In this document: positions 1 to 11,370 of the stretch, one piece after another
Numbering within the stretch: position 1 is the stretch's first letter
Layout of the letters: each line of letters starts with the position of its first letter
Assembly (NCBI GenBank): GCA_023213395.1
Contig: CM041465.1
Location: 143,351,741-143,415,740 of the forward strand
Origin: Cycas panzhihuaensis
Taxonomy: Eukaryota > Cycadophyta
DNA: 64,000 bases
Direction: 5' to 3'
Made by a program: the position numbers and the translations under genes
The notes under the pieces: generated by a model
The model's database searches: none
Told to the model about the DNA's origin: nothing
What the model saw: only the letters and a program-made list of their open reading frames with translations

Positions 1-225
1 TACCTTCCCCCAAAACTTAAACATAAAATAAACAAAAAGGAAAAAAGAATAGAGTTCCTTTACTTGGAGTTTTAAAGCATCATAATGGTGACAACCAAGA
101 GGGGAAAGTGTACCTATAATGAAGGCTTCTATTTGCTCTGAAGCGCAAGAAACCTACACAACACAAAGTTTGCCCTTTCGCAAGGGCCACTGGATGCATG
201 TGGTAGTAAGTGCATGCAAGGAGGT

Positions 226-262
226 GTATATATATATATGTATGTATGCATATATGTATATA
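226..262. repeat. TA/TG-rich simple repeat in the E1 LTR
   Basis: An alternating TATATA/TGTATG run. The sister LTR has a shorter TATATA run near 40,949-40,966, so the tract has changed length since insertion. Confidence 0.8.
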
Positions 263-1520
263 TTCTTTTTCAAGGGAAAAGGAGCAAAAGAAAAAATACT
301 TAATAGATATCTACGAAGTAACAAATATGCAATGTCAGTATTGTTTACACCTTATGCAAAACCAACAAGTAATATGGGAAAGAGGGGGTAAAGGGGGAAG
401 AAAGGAAGTAGCCTCAGAATGGATATCCCTCCCAACTAAATGCTCCACATGTTCCCCAAGAACCCAAGCTAATAGCTAAGAGGACCAAGACTACTTAATA
501 ATAGGTGCAAGACAAGCTTTTGTAAGTAAAGAAAAAAGGTAGCAAGAAAGCTATAAAAATTGTAAATATTGCAAAAGTTGCAAATGCAACTTTTCCAAGT
601 TTATATAAGAGCAATTCTCAAAGATAAAAAGGTATGAAACGTGGCTAAAAACTAGGCTATATATGATCTTTAGTGGCTAGTTGCAGGCATAACTAAGGGC
701 TACCTACGATGTAATCAACAGAAGTTTCCACCCTAATAGTTTCCTGGGTAAACAAGCAAGGTATGGAAGAGTAAAAGGGAAGGAGAGAAGAGGGTTGCCC
801 TTGAGGAGAAGGTGTGTGGGTACGGAACCCTGCTTAAGACTCCTTTCACTCTCCTGTAAACCTCTTTTCATGCTACCCCCTTGAAAAGACCTAAAAAGAA
901 CTTGGGGGAGGAAGTATACAAGTAAGCAAGAGGGAGGGATTGCCTCCCAATACAATAGAAAAGAAGGAAAAAAGACTTCTTACATGAAGAGACTAGTAGA
1001 AGAATATCTATGCTATGGAATGAACAAGTGAAAATCAATCTGAAAGTACCTAGTAAGGGTAGATCTATGGCAGATCTACTAGGTAAACCATGTGAGAAGG
1101 ACAGTTCCCTTAGAGAGTTGTTAGAAAACCCCTGTAGTATAGTGGAAGAGGAGAAAAACCTATGAGAAAGGTGAAGCTTGGAGCTTAGTGGGATGCTTGG
1201 AGTGTGACTCTGCCTTAGCTAGCCCTGTTACAGACCTACAAACTATATTTCCTATGCTAGAGGAGTTGGTAACTAAAAGGTGAAGTAGGTAAAGCAAAGT
1301 TTAAACCTGTTTTAGAACTTGTGGAGAAGAGAGGAGAGAAAAGTGAGTGAGAAGAAGGAGAAATGAAGTTAATTTTAGGTTTTTAAACCCAATCCTAGCT
1401 CAATGAGCGATTAGGATTTGCCGTGGGTGGGAATCAACTCATTTCCATGTGGCAATTTCATAATTAATGCAAAATTAGCCATGGCCAGTTAAAAAAAAAT
1501 TATGAACAGATGCACTACAG

Positions 1521-1546
1521 TAAACTTCATGGTACCATGAAGTTTA
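1521..1546. repeat. Perfect 26-bp palindrome in the LTR U3
   Basis: TAAACTTCATGGT is followed directly by its exact reverse complement. The sister E1 LTR has a less perfect form at 42,221-42,244 and the E4 LTR has one at 45,800-45,823. The same kind of palindrome, centred on GGTACC or GGTATC, also occurs in intron 1 of the antisense gene. It may be a binding site for a dimeric protein or a hairpin. Function is not shown. Confidence 0.85.
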
Positions 1547-2093
1547 TAGCAGTACCGCAGAGTTTACAATGGTGTGGTTAAAATTAAGACAAAAAGAAAG
1601 GGGGAACCTGAAGGCTCCCAAAAAGGGGGGAATCTTAGACCCTAAAGGAGTATGAAATCATGTTAAGGTGGCAAAGTAGGGTCGTGGGCCCTAAAGGGAC
1701 CATAATAGGTGGGACATAGAGGTCAAGGACTCCAAAAAGAGACAAGTAGCACAAAAAGGACAACAATCAGGCCTAGGTGAGGTGCTAGGGGTTATGCCAT
1801 GCCAATTAATAATGCAAAATAGGCCGTGGGAGCTAGAAGTGCTTAGGGGCACTATGGAGACTTGGAAGAGGGTTGTGGAGTTCCATGGAATGTGTATCCC
1901 TAGTCATCATAGGATAAAAGTGTTGATATGCATTATGAACAGGCAAACAATGCATAGTGACCATGTAATCAATCAGTCAGGATGCAATGCATATGATGAG
2001 TCTCAATCAATTATTGATGAAAGGGAAGATAGAAGCATACCTAAGTTTACCTGATTTGAGTTGCCCATATCCATTCCTAATAGTTGGGAAACA

Positions 2094-2105
2094 CTGCCCC
2101 CTTGG
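2094..2105 (-). other. E1 polypurine tract
   Basis: On the minus strand this reads CCAAGGGGGCAG and abuts the LTR start TGTTTCCC. It is the expected plus-strand primer for reverse transcription. E4 has the same tract at 58,702-58,711. Confidence 0.85.
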
Positions 2106-2570
2106 AAACAAAGCCTCACTACTCAAAAGTGTAATGTGACGGTGAATGCTGGAAACATAAGAGTTAATAATATACAATAAATATAGCGATGTCATCAACC
2201 AAGGGCAGTGGCAAGTGTCGTGGCAGAATCCATGGATAGGGAGAAGAGTGGGACAACATAGGGGCTACCTATGCATTACCCTATTGTCTAATAAGAGAGA
2301 AGGCAGATGAGGGGGATGCCCCCATCGCACATATACAAGATGACTGGTGGTGACGATCATGAACATGGTTAACCAAATACTATGAATGAAAGTTATATAC
2401 ATATAAAAGTCAGAATGATGGGAAACTTCATACTCGGGGTGGTATGAAGGATAGAGCAAAGAGAGTAAACCTGATGGTCACCATAGTTTAACCTCCTTAG
2501 TAGCTAACTTTCAGAGGTATGAATGGATCACAAGATGGAGGAAGGGATGAACCTAGAACCAGGATGTTTG
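2106..2570. other. Spacer between E1 aRNH and 3' LTR
   Basis: About 460 bases of retrotransposon 3' untranslated sequence. I see no gene, structural RNA or conserved motif in it. Confidence 0.6.
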
Positions 2571-3012
2571 CGCCACCTAATAGGTTCCTCAAGGAGGATT
2601 ATCAAGGAGAGGGAGATGACACCTAAGGATGAGACAGATGAGGCTATCCACCTCAATGTTTTAGTCTTAGGGAATGTGCTAGATGTCTACAGAAAAGAAA
2701 TGAGATAGGGGGGACCTAGCGGTTGAGGTGAGGGCTCTCAAGCATGGGTAACATACTTGGTAAACCTGGGTAATATGCAACATAATGACTTGAGAGTCAC
2801 CGAGTAGGATGATGGGACCAATGTAGAAATAGAGTACATCAATAAGGGCTTCAATAATGACTATGTATTTAAGTTCGTTATTGGTAGCCTCTAGGAGGAA
2901 GAGTCCAGAACACATATAGTCATACCCAGAGGGGTCATTGAGGATCCATGTGGCAACAAAAGGGCCTAGATTACCATGACTTCCTCTATTGGTGAAGATA
3001 GGCAATGTCATA
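2571..3012 (-). pseudogene. E1 second RNase H (aRNH), decayed
   Basis: On the minus strand a frame starting near 3,012 reads IFTNRGSHGN, then NNELKY, then LLGDSQVIM and ITQVYQV, the order of an RNase H fold of the additional type known from Tat-lineage elements. It would cleave RNA in RNA:DNA hybrids during reverse transcription. The first catalytic Asp is Asn here (FTN instead of FTD), and the C-terminal part holding the last Asp carries stops below 2,680, so it cannot be active. It lies between the polypurine tract and the antisense PMD gene, as in E2 and E4. It matches the E4 copy (57,875-58,297) almost residue for residue apart from decay. Confidence 0.85.
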
Positions 3013-3538
3013 GTGAGAAGATGAGAGTTTCTATTGAATGGTGGAAGGAGAACAGTGATGATGGGATCGATGAGTAAAGAGAAGGAACAAGAGGTAGTGA
3101 TAAGATTATAAAGCACTCAAAAGGCTACCCAGGGGCAAGGGGATCGACCAAATTAAAAGGAAGGAAATAACAACAAAAAAAATCCCTTCAAGGCCCCAAA
3201 GGTTGCTAAAAAGACCAAGGTGAGGTTTAGAATGAGGGAGGTACTTCCTTTGGGAGCCCTAAAGGCTTAAATGGGTAATAAAAAGGGATCTAGGGTGATG
3301 AACTGAGCTAAAGGAGTATAAACATGAGTATGTTTTGGAGTGGTATAAAAATTGAGATGGAAGGGGTCTATGAGAGACTGAAGAGGTCATCATAAATGCA
3401 CTAAAGAGGCTTAAAACAGAGGCCACAGTGGTAGAACAGGGGACAGACCTAGAAGGCAAAGGTAATGAGGGTAAAGAGATGGTCATAAGGGCTATCATAA
3501 TAAAAAGAAAGGAGGAGGTGCCCATCAGGGCCTTCACA
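3013..3538. other. Divergent spacer between aRNH (-) and antisense gene (+)
   Basis: About 525 bases between two divergently oriented genes, homologous to 27,532-28,090 (E2) and 57,348-57,874 (E4). It probably holds the upstream control region of the antisense gene and leader sequence for aRNH. The open frame at 3,259-3,537 is not conserved. Confidence 0.55.
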
Positions 3539-3576
3539 TATATAAAGGAAGGAAGGTGAAAATGAAGTTCATTTTC
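3539..3576 (+). promoter_or_regulatory. Candidate promoter of the E1 antisense gene: TATA box plus palindrome
   Basis: A TATATAAAGG box at 3,539-3,548 is followed at 3,558-3,576 by GAAAATGAA-G-TTCATTTTC, a near-perfect inverted repeat that contains the first ATG. E2 has TATAAAAGG plus the same palindrome at 28,091-28,128, and E4 has it on the minus strand at 57,307-57,347. Retention at the same spacing in three copies supports a promoter. Whether translation starts at this ATG, only about 15-25 bases from the TATA box, is uncertain. Confidence 0.6.
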
Positions 3577-6222
3577 ATGGGATCACGATCGATCTAGAGC
3601 CCTTTCCTTTACATAATGGAGCACTACCCAAACTTAAAGTCACGCAGTGAGAGATCTGAACATTGGATCAGGGAGCAGAGATAGCCAACATGATCGGGGT
3701 AATGAGATGGTGATGGCTAGGTCAGACCTAGTGAGTGGATCACCCCCTACCTTTTCCATTTTGTCGTTTATATTTAATGGTTTTTTGAGTTTTTTTGAGT
3801 TAGTTTTTGGCCTCTTAAGGGCGCTTTGGGATAGTTTAAAGCCTGATTGGGGCCCAGAGATGGGGAGGACCAGGGCATTAAGTAGCCCTAGTCCTAGTGG
3901 GCCTAGCCTTGGCCTACTTAGACAAAAATTTGGGATTTTTTGGGCATCACTCCCCCCTTTTATGGGGGGTTACAGTGGCCTCATGACAAATATCGTGGTG
4001 CCATGGAGTTTACTATGGGGCCATTGAGAGGATGTAAAAATATTAGTGGGGCCCATGTCAAATTCTACGGTACCACAGAGTTTGATGTAGGACTGAGATA
4101 TAAAGCTAGAAAAAAGAAGGAAAAAAGGTCTAAAAGGGTGCCTAACTCATCCAAGAAAAATGAAAGACATCCTAAGGGTAGCTAGATAGAGCATGAGGGG
4201 CATCTAGATTGATTCTTAGGCAATTTTATAGGCATTTATTATAGTGGACAACTATGAGCACATCAAGATCACCATGATGAGATTCATCGAGATGATGTCA
4301 CGGGGCGACAGGCAGATATTGGGATGTTGTGGGCTGCTAAAGATGATCAGGACGCTACAATATGCATTAAATCAACATCTCCTAGTGGACATAGTCTCCC
4401 ATTGGGACTGCAGGCAATATGTCTTCCACCTTACCCAAGTGGGGGATATCACTATCATGCTAGGAGATATCAGGAGGATCCTTGAAGTACCAGCGAGAGG
4501 AGCACCAGCATCACTGGGCACATTTCCTAGCACAGATGCTACTCACATGGAGGTGGCCACATACTTCATGGGCTAGGGCAGGTGGGACTGACGAGGAGTA
4601 TCAATGTAGACCATGGTGATATTCAAATTCCTCAGGTGAGGAAGCTTATCACGTTGGGCATTCTATTCTAGATTTCTTAGAAACAGAATTATAGGGACAT
4701 GCCAAGCAGATGGATGGCCATAGTTAGGAGGTACGAGGCTGGAGAGAGACTAGATTGGGCTACCTTGATAGTGGCAAACATAGTTGTATGGTTGGATGCT
4801 ATCAGGGTGGCTAGGAGAGGAGGATTTTCATACTACACCCTACTGCAATGTTGGTTCTTCAATCACTTTGAGGCGATAGCACAACTAGGAGGGTCTCATC
4901 TTATCTCAATGCGATCACCTATGGTGCACAGGTGATAGACTCAGTTTAAGGGGACCGAGGACTAGGTTCATGTCAGGCGATCAATGGAGGTGACATCGCT
5001 CAACCTCCTCACTCTAGCAGACTACATGACATATCTATATAGAGGAGTGCATTGGGATAGCGACAATGAGGTAGGAGGGTTAGGAGGTGGTCCTGGAGAG
5101 GGTGGAGATGATGATGGGTATAATGGGGCAGGCTCGTCAAGATCTACAGGTAGAGAGGCAAGTCCCTCAAGAGCTGCCAGAGGTGAGGCAGGCCCATCTG
5201 GAGCTGCAAGAGGAGAGGCAGGTCTATCTAGAGCTATAGGAGGAGCTAGGCCACCACCACAAAAGGAGAGAGAAGTAGTTAAGGCTCCAGTAGTAGTGGT
5301 AGTAATGGTGGTGGCAGCAGAGGTGGCGATAACTACGATAGATAAAGGAGAGGATGTGGAAGAGGTCACGATAGTACTAGAGATAGGAGAAGTGGTACTA
5401 GAAGCTGAGGAGAGTAGTCGAGTAGTCAAGGGAGGTCTCATGGAGGAGGTGGTCATCTAAGTCAAGGAGTTGGCCATCTCAAGAGGTAAGACACTACCCT
5501 TTCCTAACATCTTTCAACCACTAGGTGCTTAGACAATTTACTTTGATTTGATTTTGAGGTTTGATATATATGTATATGTAGACTAACATATGGTATATGT
5601 GATTTGGCAAGAGCAGTAGAGATGGCAAGGTTGGTGGAGGCAATAGTCTGAGAGATTTCCCCCCAGATCTATACAGAGAGACAACCTCCCATCTAGGCTA
5701 GAGAGGAGCCTCGATTAGTAGGGGCGCATATAACAACATTTGCTCCATTGATCAGAGCTAGGGATATGTGGGTGGTGGAGTCTCAAGTATACTAGGTGAG
5801 GGCTAGACAACTACATGGGGAGCTAGATGGGATCCGTATGAAGAGGGACCAAGCAATCACAGAAAGAAACATTTTATAATGTTGGGTCCAGGCATTAGAG
5901 GTTTAAGGAGGAGGAGCAGCAGGTGGTAATGTGGAGAGATTCATAAGAATAGTCATGTTAGAGGAGAGGCTCTGAGGAGTGGAGGGGGAGAGGGATCATA
6001 TTTAGATGCAATATAATTAGCTGGTGGAGCAGATGGCTACTATATCATCATGGAGTATAACTCAGACTCATGCAACAGTGACGACCCTTAGGAGGCCCCG
6101 AGACGAGGGGAGTGAGGCAGGGAGCTCATAGTGGTGATGGAGGAGCCTAGGAGGCATGTGGTCTCCTGGGGAGGGGTCATGTTGGACAAGAGTTGATACC
6201 CCCTAACATCAAGGATGCTAAG
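3562..6222 (+). pseudogene. E1 antisense gene: plant mobile domain plus coiled coil, three exons, broken
   Basis: This gene runs opposite to E1 gag-pol. Inferred exons are 3,562-3,730, 4,232-5,485 and 5,612 to about 6,222, with introns of 501 bp (GTGAGT...TATAG) and 126 bp (GTAAGA...CAAG). Exon 2 carries a plant mobile domain: a stretch near 4,375-4,500 reads LLVDIVSHWD, VFHLTQVGDI and LGDIRRILEVP, like the FHLP-GEMT-TL-DV-LL-LP signature of PMD proteins. A later part (4,700-4,935) has WATLIVANI and LLQCWFFNHF. Then come Gly/Asp-rich sequence and GEAGPSGAAR repeats (5,140-5,250). Exon 3 was a coiled coil. A frameshift near 4,600 and several stops break it. This is the copy with the fullest PMD. 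PMDs are known in host factors (MAIN/MAIL1) and in plant transposons. The role in this element is unknown. Confidence 0.72.
4058..4085. repeat. GGTACC palindrome in intron 1 of the E1 antisense gene
   Basis: TCAAATTCTACGG faces TACCACAGAGTTTGA around a GGTACC core, with a few mismatches. It is positionally equivalent to 28,596-28,625 (E2) and 56,817-56,846 (E4). Confidence 0.7.
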
Positions 6223-7003
6223 GAGTAGGATGTATGATTACTTTTGATTAGGAAAGCACCATACCTCCAAGGAGTCACCATATATTGACACATAATTGTA
6301 CTCCTCCCTACAAGGATTCCAACTTCCCTAGGATGGTATACTATATTATTTTATATGATATGATTCATTGATTATATAGATAGGGGCCCATTGGCATCCC
6401 ATTTGATCCATGATGATGGTGTTATGATGATTTAGTGATATTGCATTTGTTGTTTATTTACTTATATGTTTATATGTATGTAGACATGGGTGAACAGGTG
6501 CATGGGGGGGTATACATCATGATGATTTTAGTTTATTGTTATGTGGTTTTTATTATTAGATCACTTGGGTGGCAGTTACACATCCTTTCATGCAGGACCA
6601 TTCTCATAGTGGGTACACACGACCACCATGAGTGTAGGTGATAGGTACATGTGAGACTAAGAGATGGAGAGCCATGCATACCCATTGAAGGAGCATAACA
6701 GATATGTAAAGGAAGTGACAATAAAGAGAGAGTACATGTATTCAAGTATGCGGTCCTAGTTGGGGTGCATTTCTAAGCTCAAGAGTGATAAAAACCCACA
6801 TATCCAACTAGGAAGAAAGGTTTCCTATAGGAGGAAATTAAAAAATTCCATAGGAGGAACTGTAAAGATAGGAAAGCCATCCTAAGCCACCATTCCGCTT
6901 ATGGTTAAAAGGAATGGAAGCGTGCTTAGAGTGGTAGTTTAGGCTCATTTCAAAGTGACAAGAGAGGAAGCGGTGTGCGAACTCTACTTAGGAGTAGGGA
7001 TAG
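6223..7003. other. Convergent spacer between the E1 antisense gene and pol
   Basis: About 780 bases where the antisense gene (+) and pol (-) converge. The part near 6,880-6,960 (a conserved 'GAGCCTAAACTACCA' block on the minus strand) recurs after integrase in E2, E3, E4 and E0. No gene is seen. It probably contains the 3' untranslated ends of both transcripts. Confidence 0.55.
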
Positions 7004-8000
7004 TCACACATAGAATTTCTTAAGGAACTTATTGTTGATAGCTTTTTTAAACTTGAGACCCTCTAGAGTTGTAATCCCGTAGGCATCGTTATCAAGGTTT
7101 TCAAGAATGACAAAGGGACTAACCTATTTAGGTCAAAATTTGGACAAGTGATCATGGAGATATTCCAACTTGAGGACATGGTTTTTGAGATGCAAAGGAC
7201 GAGGGTGAAGGCATTTGTCGTATGTCCTTTGTGCCCTAGCTTTAGAGGTGAGGTTCGCTCGATATGCAATCATGAATTTCTCATCTAGGGCTTTGAGGTC
7301 TAGGAGGCGAGCCTGATGGTAGGACTCCTCATCGATAAGACCTTAAAGGGAAACCCATAAGGATGGGATTTCAACTTCCAATGAGAGGATTGCCTTAGTT
7401 CCATACACAAGGGAGAATGTGGTCATCCCTATAGCCATGTGGATGGAAGTATGGTACATCCATAGGGTGGAAGGAAGTTAAAGATGCTAATCCTTTTTAG
7501 ATTAGGTGATAATTTTCTTCAGGATATTTATGAGAGTTTTGTTAAAAGATTCTACTTGGCCATTGGACTAGGGGTAATATGGAGAGGAAGTTTTATGAGA
7601 TATTATAAATTACTCACAAAGTTCATCCATCTCTTTATTACAAAAGGGGGTTCTGTTGTCTATGACCAAGATGTCATGAACCCCAAATCGACAAATAATA
7701 TGCTAGTAGATGAAGGTAGTTATCATCTTATTAAGAGTAGAGGATAGGGGGACTGCTTTCGCCTATTTAGTAAAGTATTCTATCTTAGTCAAGATGAACT
7801 AGTGCTATGATGAAGAAGGTACGATTATGTCCCCAATGAAGTATAATCCCCATTGGGAGAAAGGCCATGGAGATATGATGGGGTATAAGGCCTTGGAAGG
7901 TAAATAAATGATGTTGGCATGCTCTTAACATATACGACATTACAAGGCATAGGTATGGGTGTCCTTAAAGAGGGATGGCCAATAATAACCCATGCAGAGG
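7004..8000 (-). pseudogene. E1 integrase core and C-terminus, decayed
   Basis: Minus-strand sequence matches the E4 integrase from after the HHCC finger to the pol stop (TGA at 7,004-7,006). The region near 7,600 corresponds to the FCNKEMDELCEKF segment of the core and the region 7,030-7,160 to the GPY/F module (S-P-F-V-I-L-E-N-L and THEN a run like LEGLKFKKAI). Frames are shifted several times. At about 8,000 the integrase sequence is joined directly to the linker that normally precedes RT, so the HHCC finger, RNase H and RT are gone. Confidence 0.78.
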
Positions 8001-9530
8001 ATGTCACAGAATTCCTAGTAAAGAAGGGTGTATTCCTTCATTTTGTTAGGGGAACATTATGCTCCCACCTTGATGACTTTACTGAGAGTAAGGATGATGT
8101 CCTTAGTTACCCCCATGCACATGGAATTCCCTTCCTTGAAGTGAAGGGGGGCTTGGTTAATAGGAGGGGATGAAGAGGGAGAGGATGCATTTGGGTTAGC
8201 TAAGGGTGACCCAATGGCTAAGATCTTCTGGTGACCAAGAGGGAGATTGGGCATGGAGCCTGCTAAGTGCTTTAGTAAGGCCTCATCATCCTCAAAGCAA
8301 TCTATACCATGGATAATCATGCTTTGAGAAGATGAGGGCTGAGGAGTACAAGGAGTGGCAGGACTATAGCGGTCAACCCACCACTCAATGTAGTCAAGGG
8401 ACTCTTTGAAAGAGTCAGAAGTTGACCTCTTGTGATAGGGGACAAGAGGTTCCCTCATCTCATCACTCATGGAAGGCGATGAAGTGGAAGATGAGGTGAT
8501 ATAGAAGATTGCATGAGAGACAAGTGCAATGACATGCAAATTAGGAGGAAGACTAGAGTCCTTAATGGAAGAGGTTTTAGATTAGAACCTTAAACAAAGA
8601 GAGTGCCCCCTACTTGTGTTTAGGAGGGATATGGAATGAGGGAAGTCCTCATCCTCACTGTCAAACTCATCATCACTAAGAATGATGAGGTACCCATCAC
8701 TCCCTACACCAATAGGGGTGAAACAGATAAGGTTTGAGGAAGAAGGGGAAGGGTTTTCTTCTTGACAAAGTGAAGCAGAAATGTCTATAGAGCAAGTAGA
8801 AGCATAGGCGGATGTGCCCTTATCGCCCTTTTCCTGGTCACAAATCGCCTGATGAAGTTGACAAGATTATTTAGTGGGAGGAGGCTCATGGGAAACAACC
8901 CTCATTTATCCCTCATGGACAAATTTATGTTACCTTTAATGGGATAAGCACATGGCTCCCATTTGGTTGAGCCATGGGCATCCCAACAAGAGGTTGTAGT
9001 CCACATCTACATTGAGGACTATGATATCGACGAGGATAGTTTTATCCTCGAGAGTGAGAGGAATGGAAACTGACCCCAAGGGTGTCTTTTCACTACCATC
9101 ATAGCCTTGAAAATGCCATAGGACCAGTTTGAGGATTGATATGCTAAGCTCTTGCATAATGTGCAATGGAATAGCATTGATGAAAGAACCATTATCTACA
9201 ACAGTCCTTTGAAGGGTGCATTCAGGTGTGTCTATGGTTATGGTGAAAGGGTAGTGCCATTGACGTTCTCTTTCACTGACTAGAGGGAGATCTTTAGGAT
9301 CGAATAGGATGACAAGCTCACAACTTGGGGCAATACCCAAGGCGTGAATAGGTGCATCAACTAAACCTAAAATCTCCAAGAGAAAAGTGCATTGCTCAGG
9401 ATAGCTTCTCAAGATGTCTGTCATGGACATCCCCACGGCTACAATATGAAGCTTTTCAACGATGGAGAAGGGCTTCCTCTTTGTGGTAGGTTGGGGAAGC
9501 ACCCTTAAAAAATCATAATGATTGGGGCAT
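8001..9530 (-). pseudogene. E1 aspartic protease and acidic PR-RT linker
   Basis: The protease frame (9,502-8,936) keeps 188 open codons, with TVVDNGSFINAIPL as the catalytic loop, where most Ty3/gypsy proteases have D-S/T-G, and YNLLLGCPWL near the end. It would process the Gag-Pol polyprotein. Downstream (8,539-8,057) is the Ser/Pro/acidic linker with the family motif HGIDCFEDDEALLKHL, ending at KVIKVG. The RT that should follow is deleted at about 8,000. Confidence 0.85.
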
Positions 9531-11370
9531 ATAGGAATGGTCTTAGGAAGTGGAGGGATCTCTGAAGGAGGGATCTCGGAGGGAGGATCGAGATGAGGAG
9601 AAGCAAAAGAAGTGGCTACTTAGGAATGGGTCACGACGTATAGGGGTGTGGTCTCAAGTATTTAAATAACCCTCTTTCCCTTGTTTTGGGATCAAGAGGG
9701 GAAAGGAGTTTGGTGATTAGGAGAACTAAAAGAAGAGGAGGCGTTCCTTACACCCTTTTCTTTAGCTTTTGTAGGGTGAGGGTTGGGAGATCTTCCTCTG
9801 TGTCGGTTGCCTTTTTGTTAAGTATTGCAATCATGTTCCCCGTGTTTGGGGAAAGGATCCTTGTGGATGGGTTGGTCTAGATTGGGTCTGGATACCTGTT
9901 TGGAGGAAGAGTGACATTGTGGGGTGGCCTTAAGGTATTGGGCCCTACATTATGAGTACTCGTGAAAGCATTCCCCATGGACAAAACACCACTTCTTCTC
10001 TAAGGGAGAATCTATCTTCCTTTTTTGAGAAGGCTAGGTATTACCACCCTTGGGAGGTACAACTTGAGAAGTTTGATAAATAGGTTTGTGGGAAGTGGGC
10101 AACAAAGGGGCTTGGAGTTTAAGCTCCTTCATCATACATTCAAAAGAATTTACAGTGGAGGTTAAGGGGTCCAAGGTCTTTTTTGTCAAATAAGATGAAG
10201 ACCTAGGAGGTTATTGGATTTTGGTATCACAAGTTGGAGGAGGTACCTCATGCCATTGTGAGTACCTAAGGGGCTTCTTGAGACCCACCTAGATCTTAAT
10301 GGCCTCAAGAGCCAAGCACTTGGCTATGGCGAAGTCACATGTTATTGCCTCCATCTTGAGAACTTCAACATAGGCTTCATGGCGAAGGGCATTGACAAAA
10401 AGATCTCTCTTTAACTCCTCAGGTAAGGTTGCCTTTATGGAGTGGAGAAGATCATGGAAGTGTCTCACAAAGTCATAATTTATCTCATTGTGACCTTGTT
10501 TAAGAGACAAGAGAGCCTTCATTCCACTCTTAAAGGGATGAGCTACGTCAAAATAATTGATGAATTCATCAATGAGTTGTAGGAATGAGTAGATAAAGTG
10601 TGTAGGAAGGCGATAGAACCACTTGAGGGTATCTCCTTAAAGAGAGCATGGAAAACATTTCATTAGGATATGGTCATATGCCCAATAATTGATGCACACC
10701 ATTGGAAAACTTCTAACATGCTTCGTTGAGTCTTGCAGAGAGGTCCCATCTAATCTAGGCACCTCAGGAGGGTGAGGTAGTAAGTTGGTCCTTAGTGCCT
10801 CAACAGACAAAGGGTTTGATCTATAATCCATGAAGGGGCATGCCCTTGATTGGACCATTAGATCAATGAAATATAGAGGAGGAGGTAGGCAAGGTTCCTT
10901 GAATTCTCCTTAGGAGACTTATTTCAGAAGGGGATACGTACTTCCTCCCATTTGATGGGAGGAAACAAATCCCACATTTGAAGGGATTGGAAGAGGAGTA
11001 GATGGGTGCGAGGGACCCATCCCCCCTTGAGGGTACACCCATTATTGAAAGGGGACTTGAGAGGGGGTGTCTTGGGAGGGGATTTTCCCTCCTTGCAAAG
11101 GTGCCACAAAAGAAAGAGCATAAGAAGATGGAATAGAAGGGTGTGGAATCTGATTTTGCTCGTATGGTCCACCTGTAGGTGGTGCGAAGCCATATGGATA
11201 TAATGGATCCACTCTATAAATAGGAAGAGGATTGCCTTTACCGTGCCCCTGTGGTTGGGAACTATACCCCAGGGCACATAGAGGGAGGGATCCCTAGGTT
11301 GAGTTTGGGAGTACATGGGGATTAGTCCCACATGGCTAGAAGTAGGGGGATGTATGGGTCCCTTAGATCT
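9531..11370 (-). pseudogene. E1 gag, C-terminal part
   Basis: The minus strand encodes the capsid region: PHPPEVPRLDGTSLQD, INYWAYDHILMK (about 10,850-10,640), then LSLKQGHNEINYDFVRHFHD and LPEELKRDLFVNAL (10,522-10,380), as in retrotransposon gag domains. A Pro-rich N-terminal stretch runs up to 11,370, where solo LTR S interrupts it. The rest of the gag start is at 38,738-39,560. Stops and frameshifts are frequent. The GATCT at 11,366-11,370 is one copy of the S target-site duplication. Confidence 0.85.

Larger units (their letters stand above)
1..2093 (-). mobile_element. E1 3' LTR, cut by the window edge
   Basis: This is the 3' LTR of minus-strand element E1. It aligns along its whole length with 40,730-42,793, the other E1 LTR, with many substitutions and small indels, so E1 is an old insertion. 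Its U3 end (TGTTTCCC on the minus strand) is at 2,093 and is followed by a polypurine tract. The outer end and its target-site duplication lie left of position 1. The short open frames here (for example 119-391, 704-955, 1,782-2,054) are not shared with other copies and are not genes. Confidence 0.88.

Noticed and set aside
226-262. TATATA tract as a promoter
   Set aside because: It lies in the U5-side part of the LTR, varies in length between the E1 LTRs and is not shared with E4.
5022-5456. Minus-strand 144-codon Ser/Thr-rich frame
   Set aside because: It is the complement of the acidic, Gly-rich exon 2 tail of the antisense gene; the plus strand has the recognisable protein. The same holds for 29,560-30,027.
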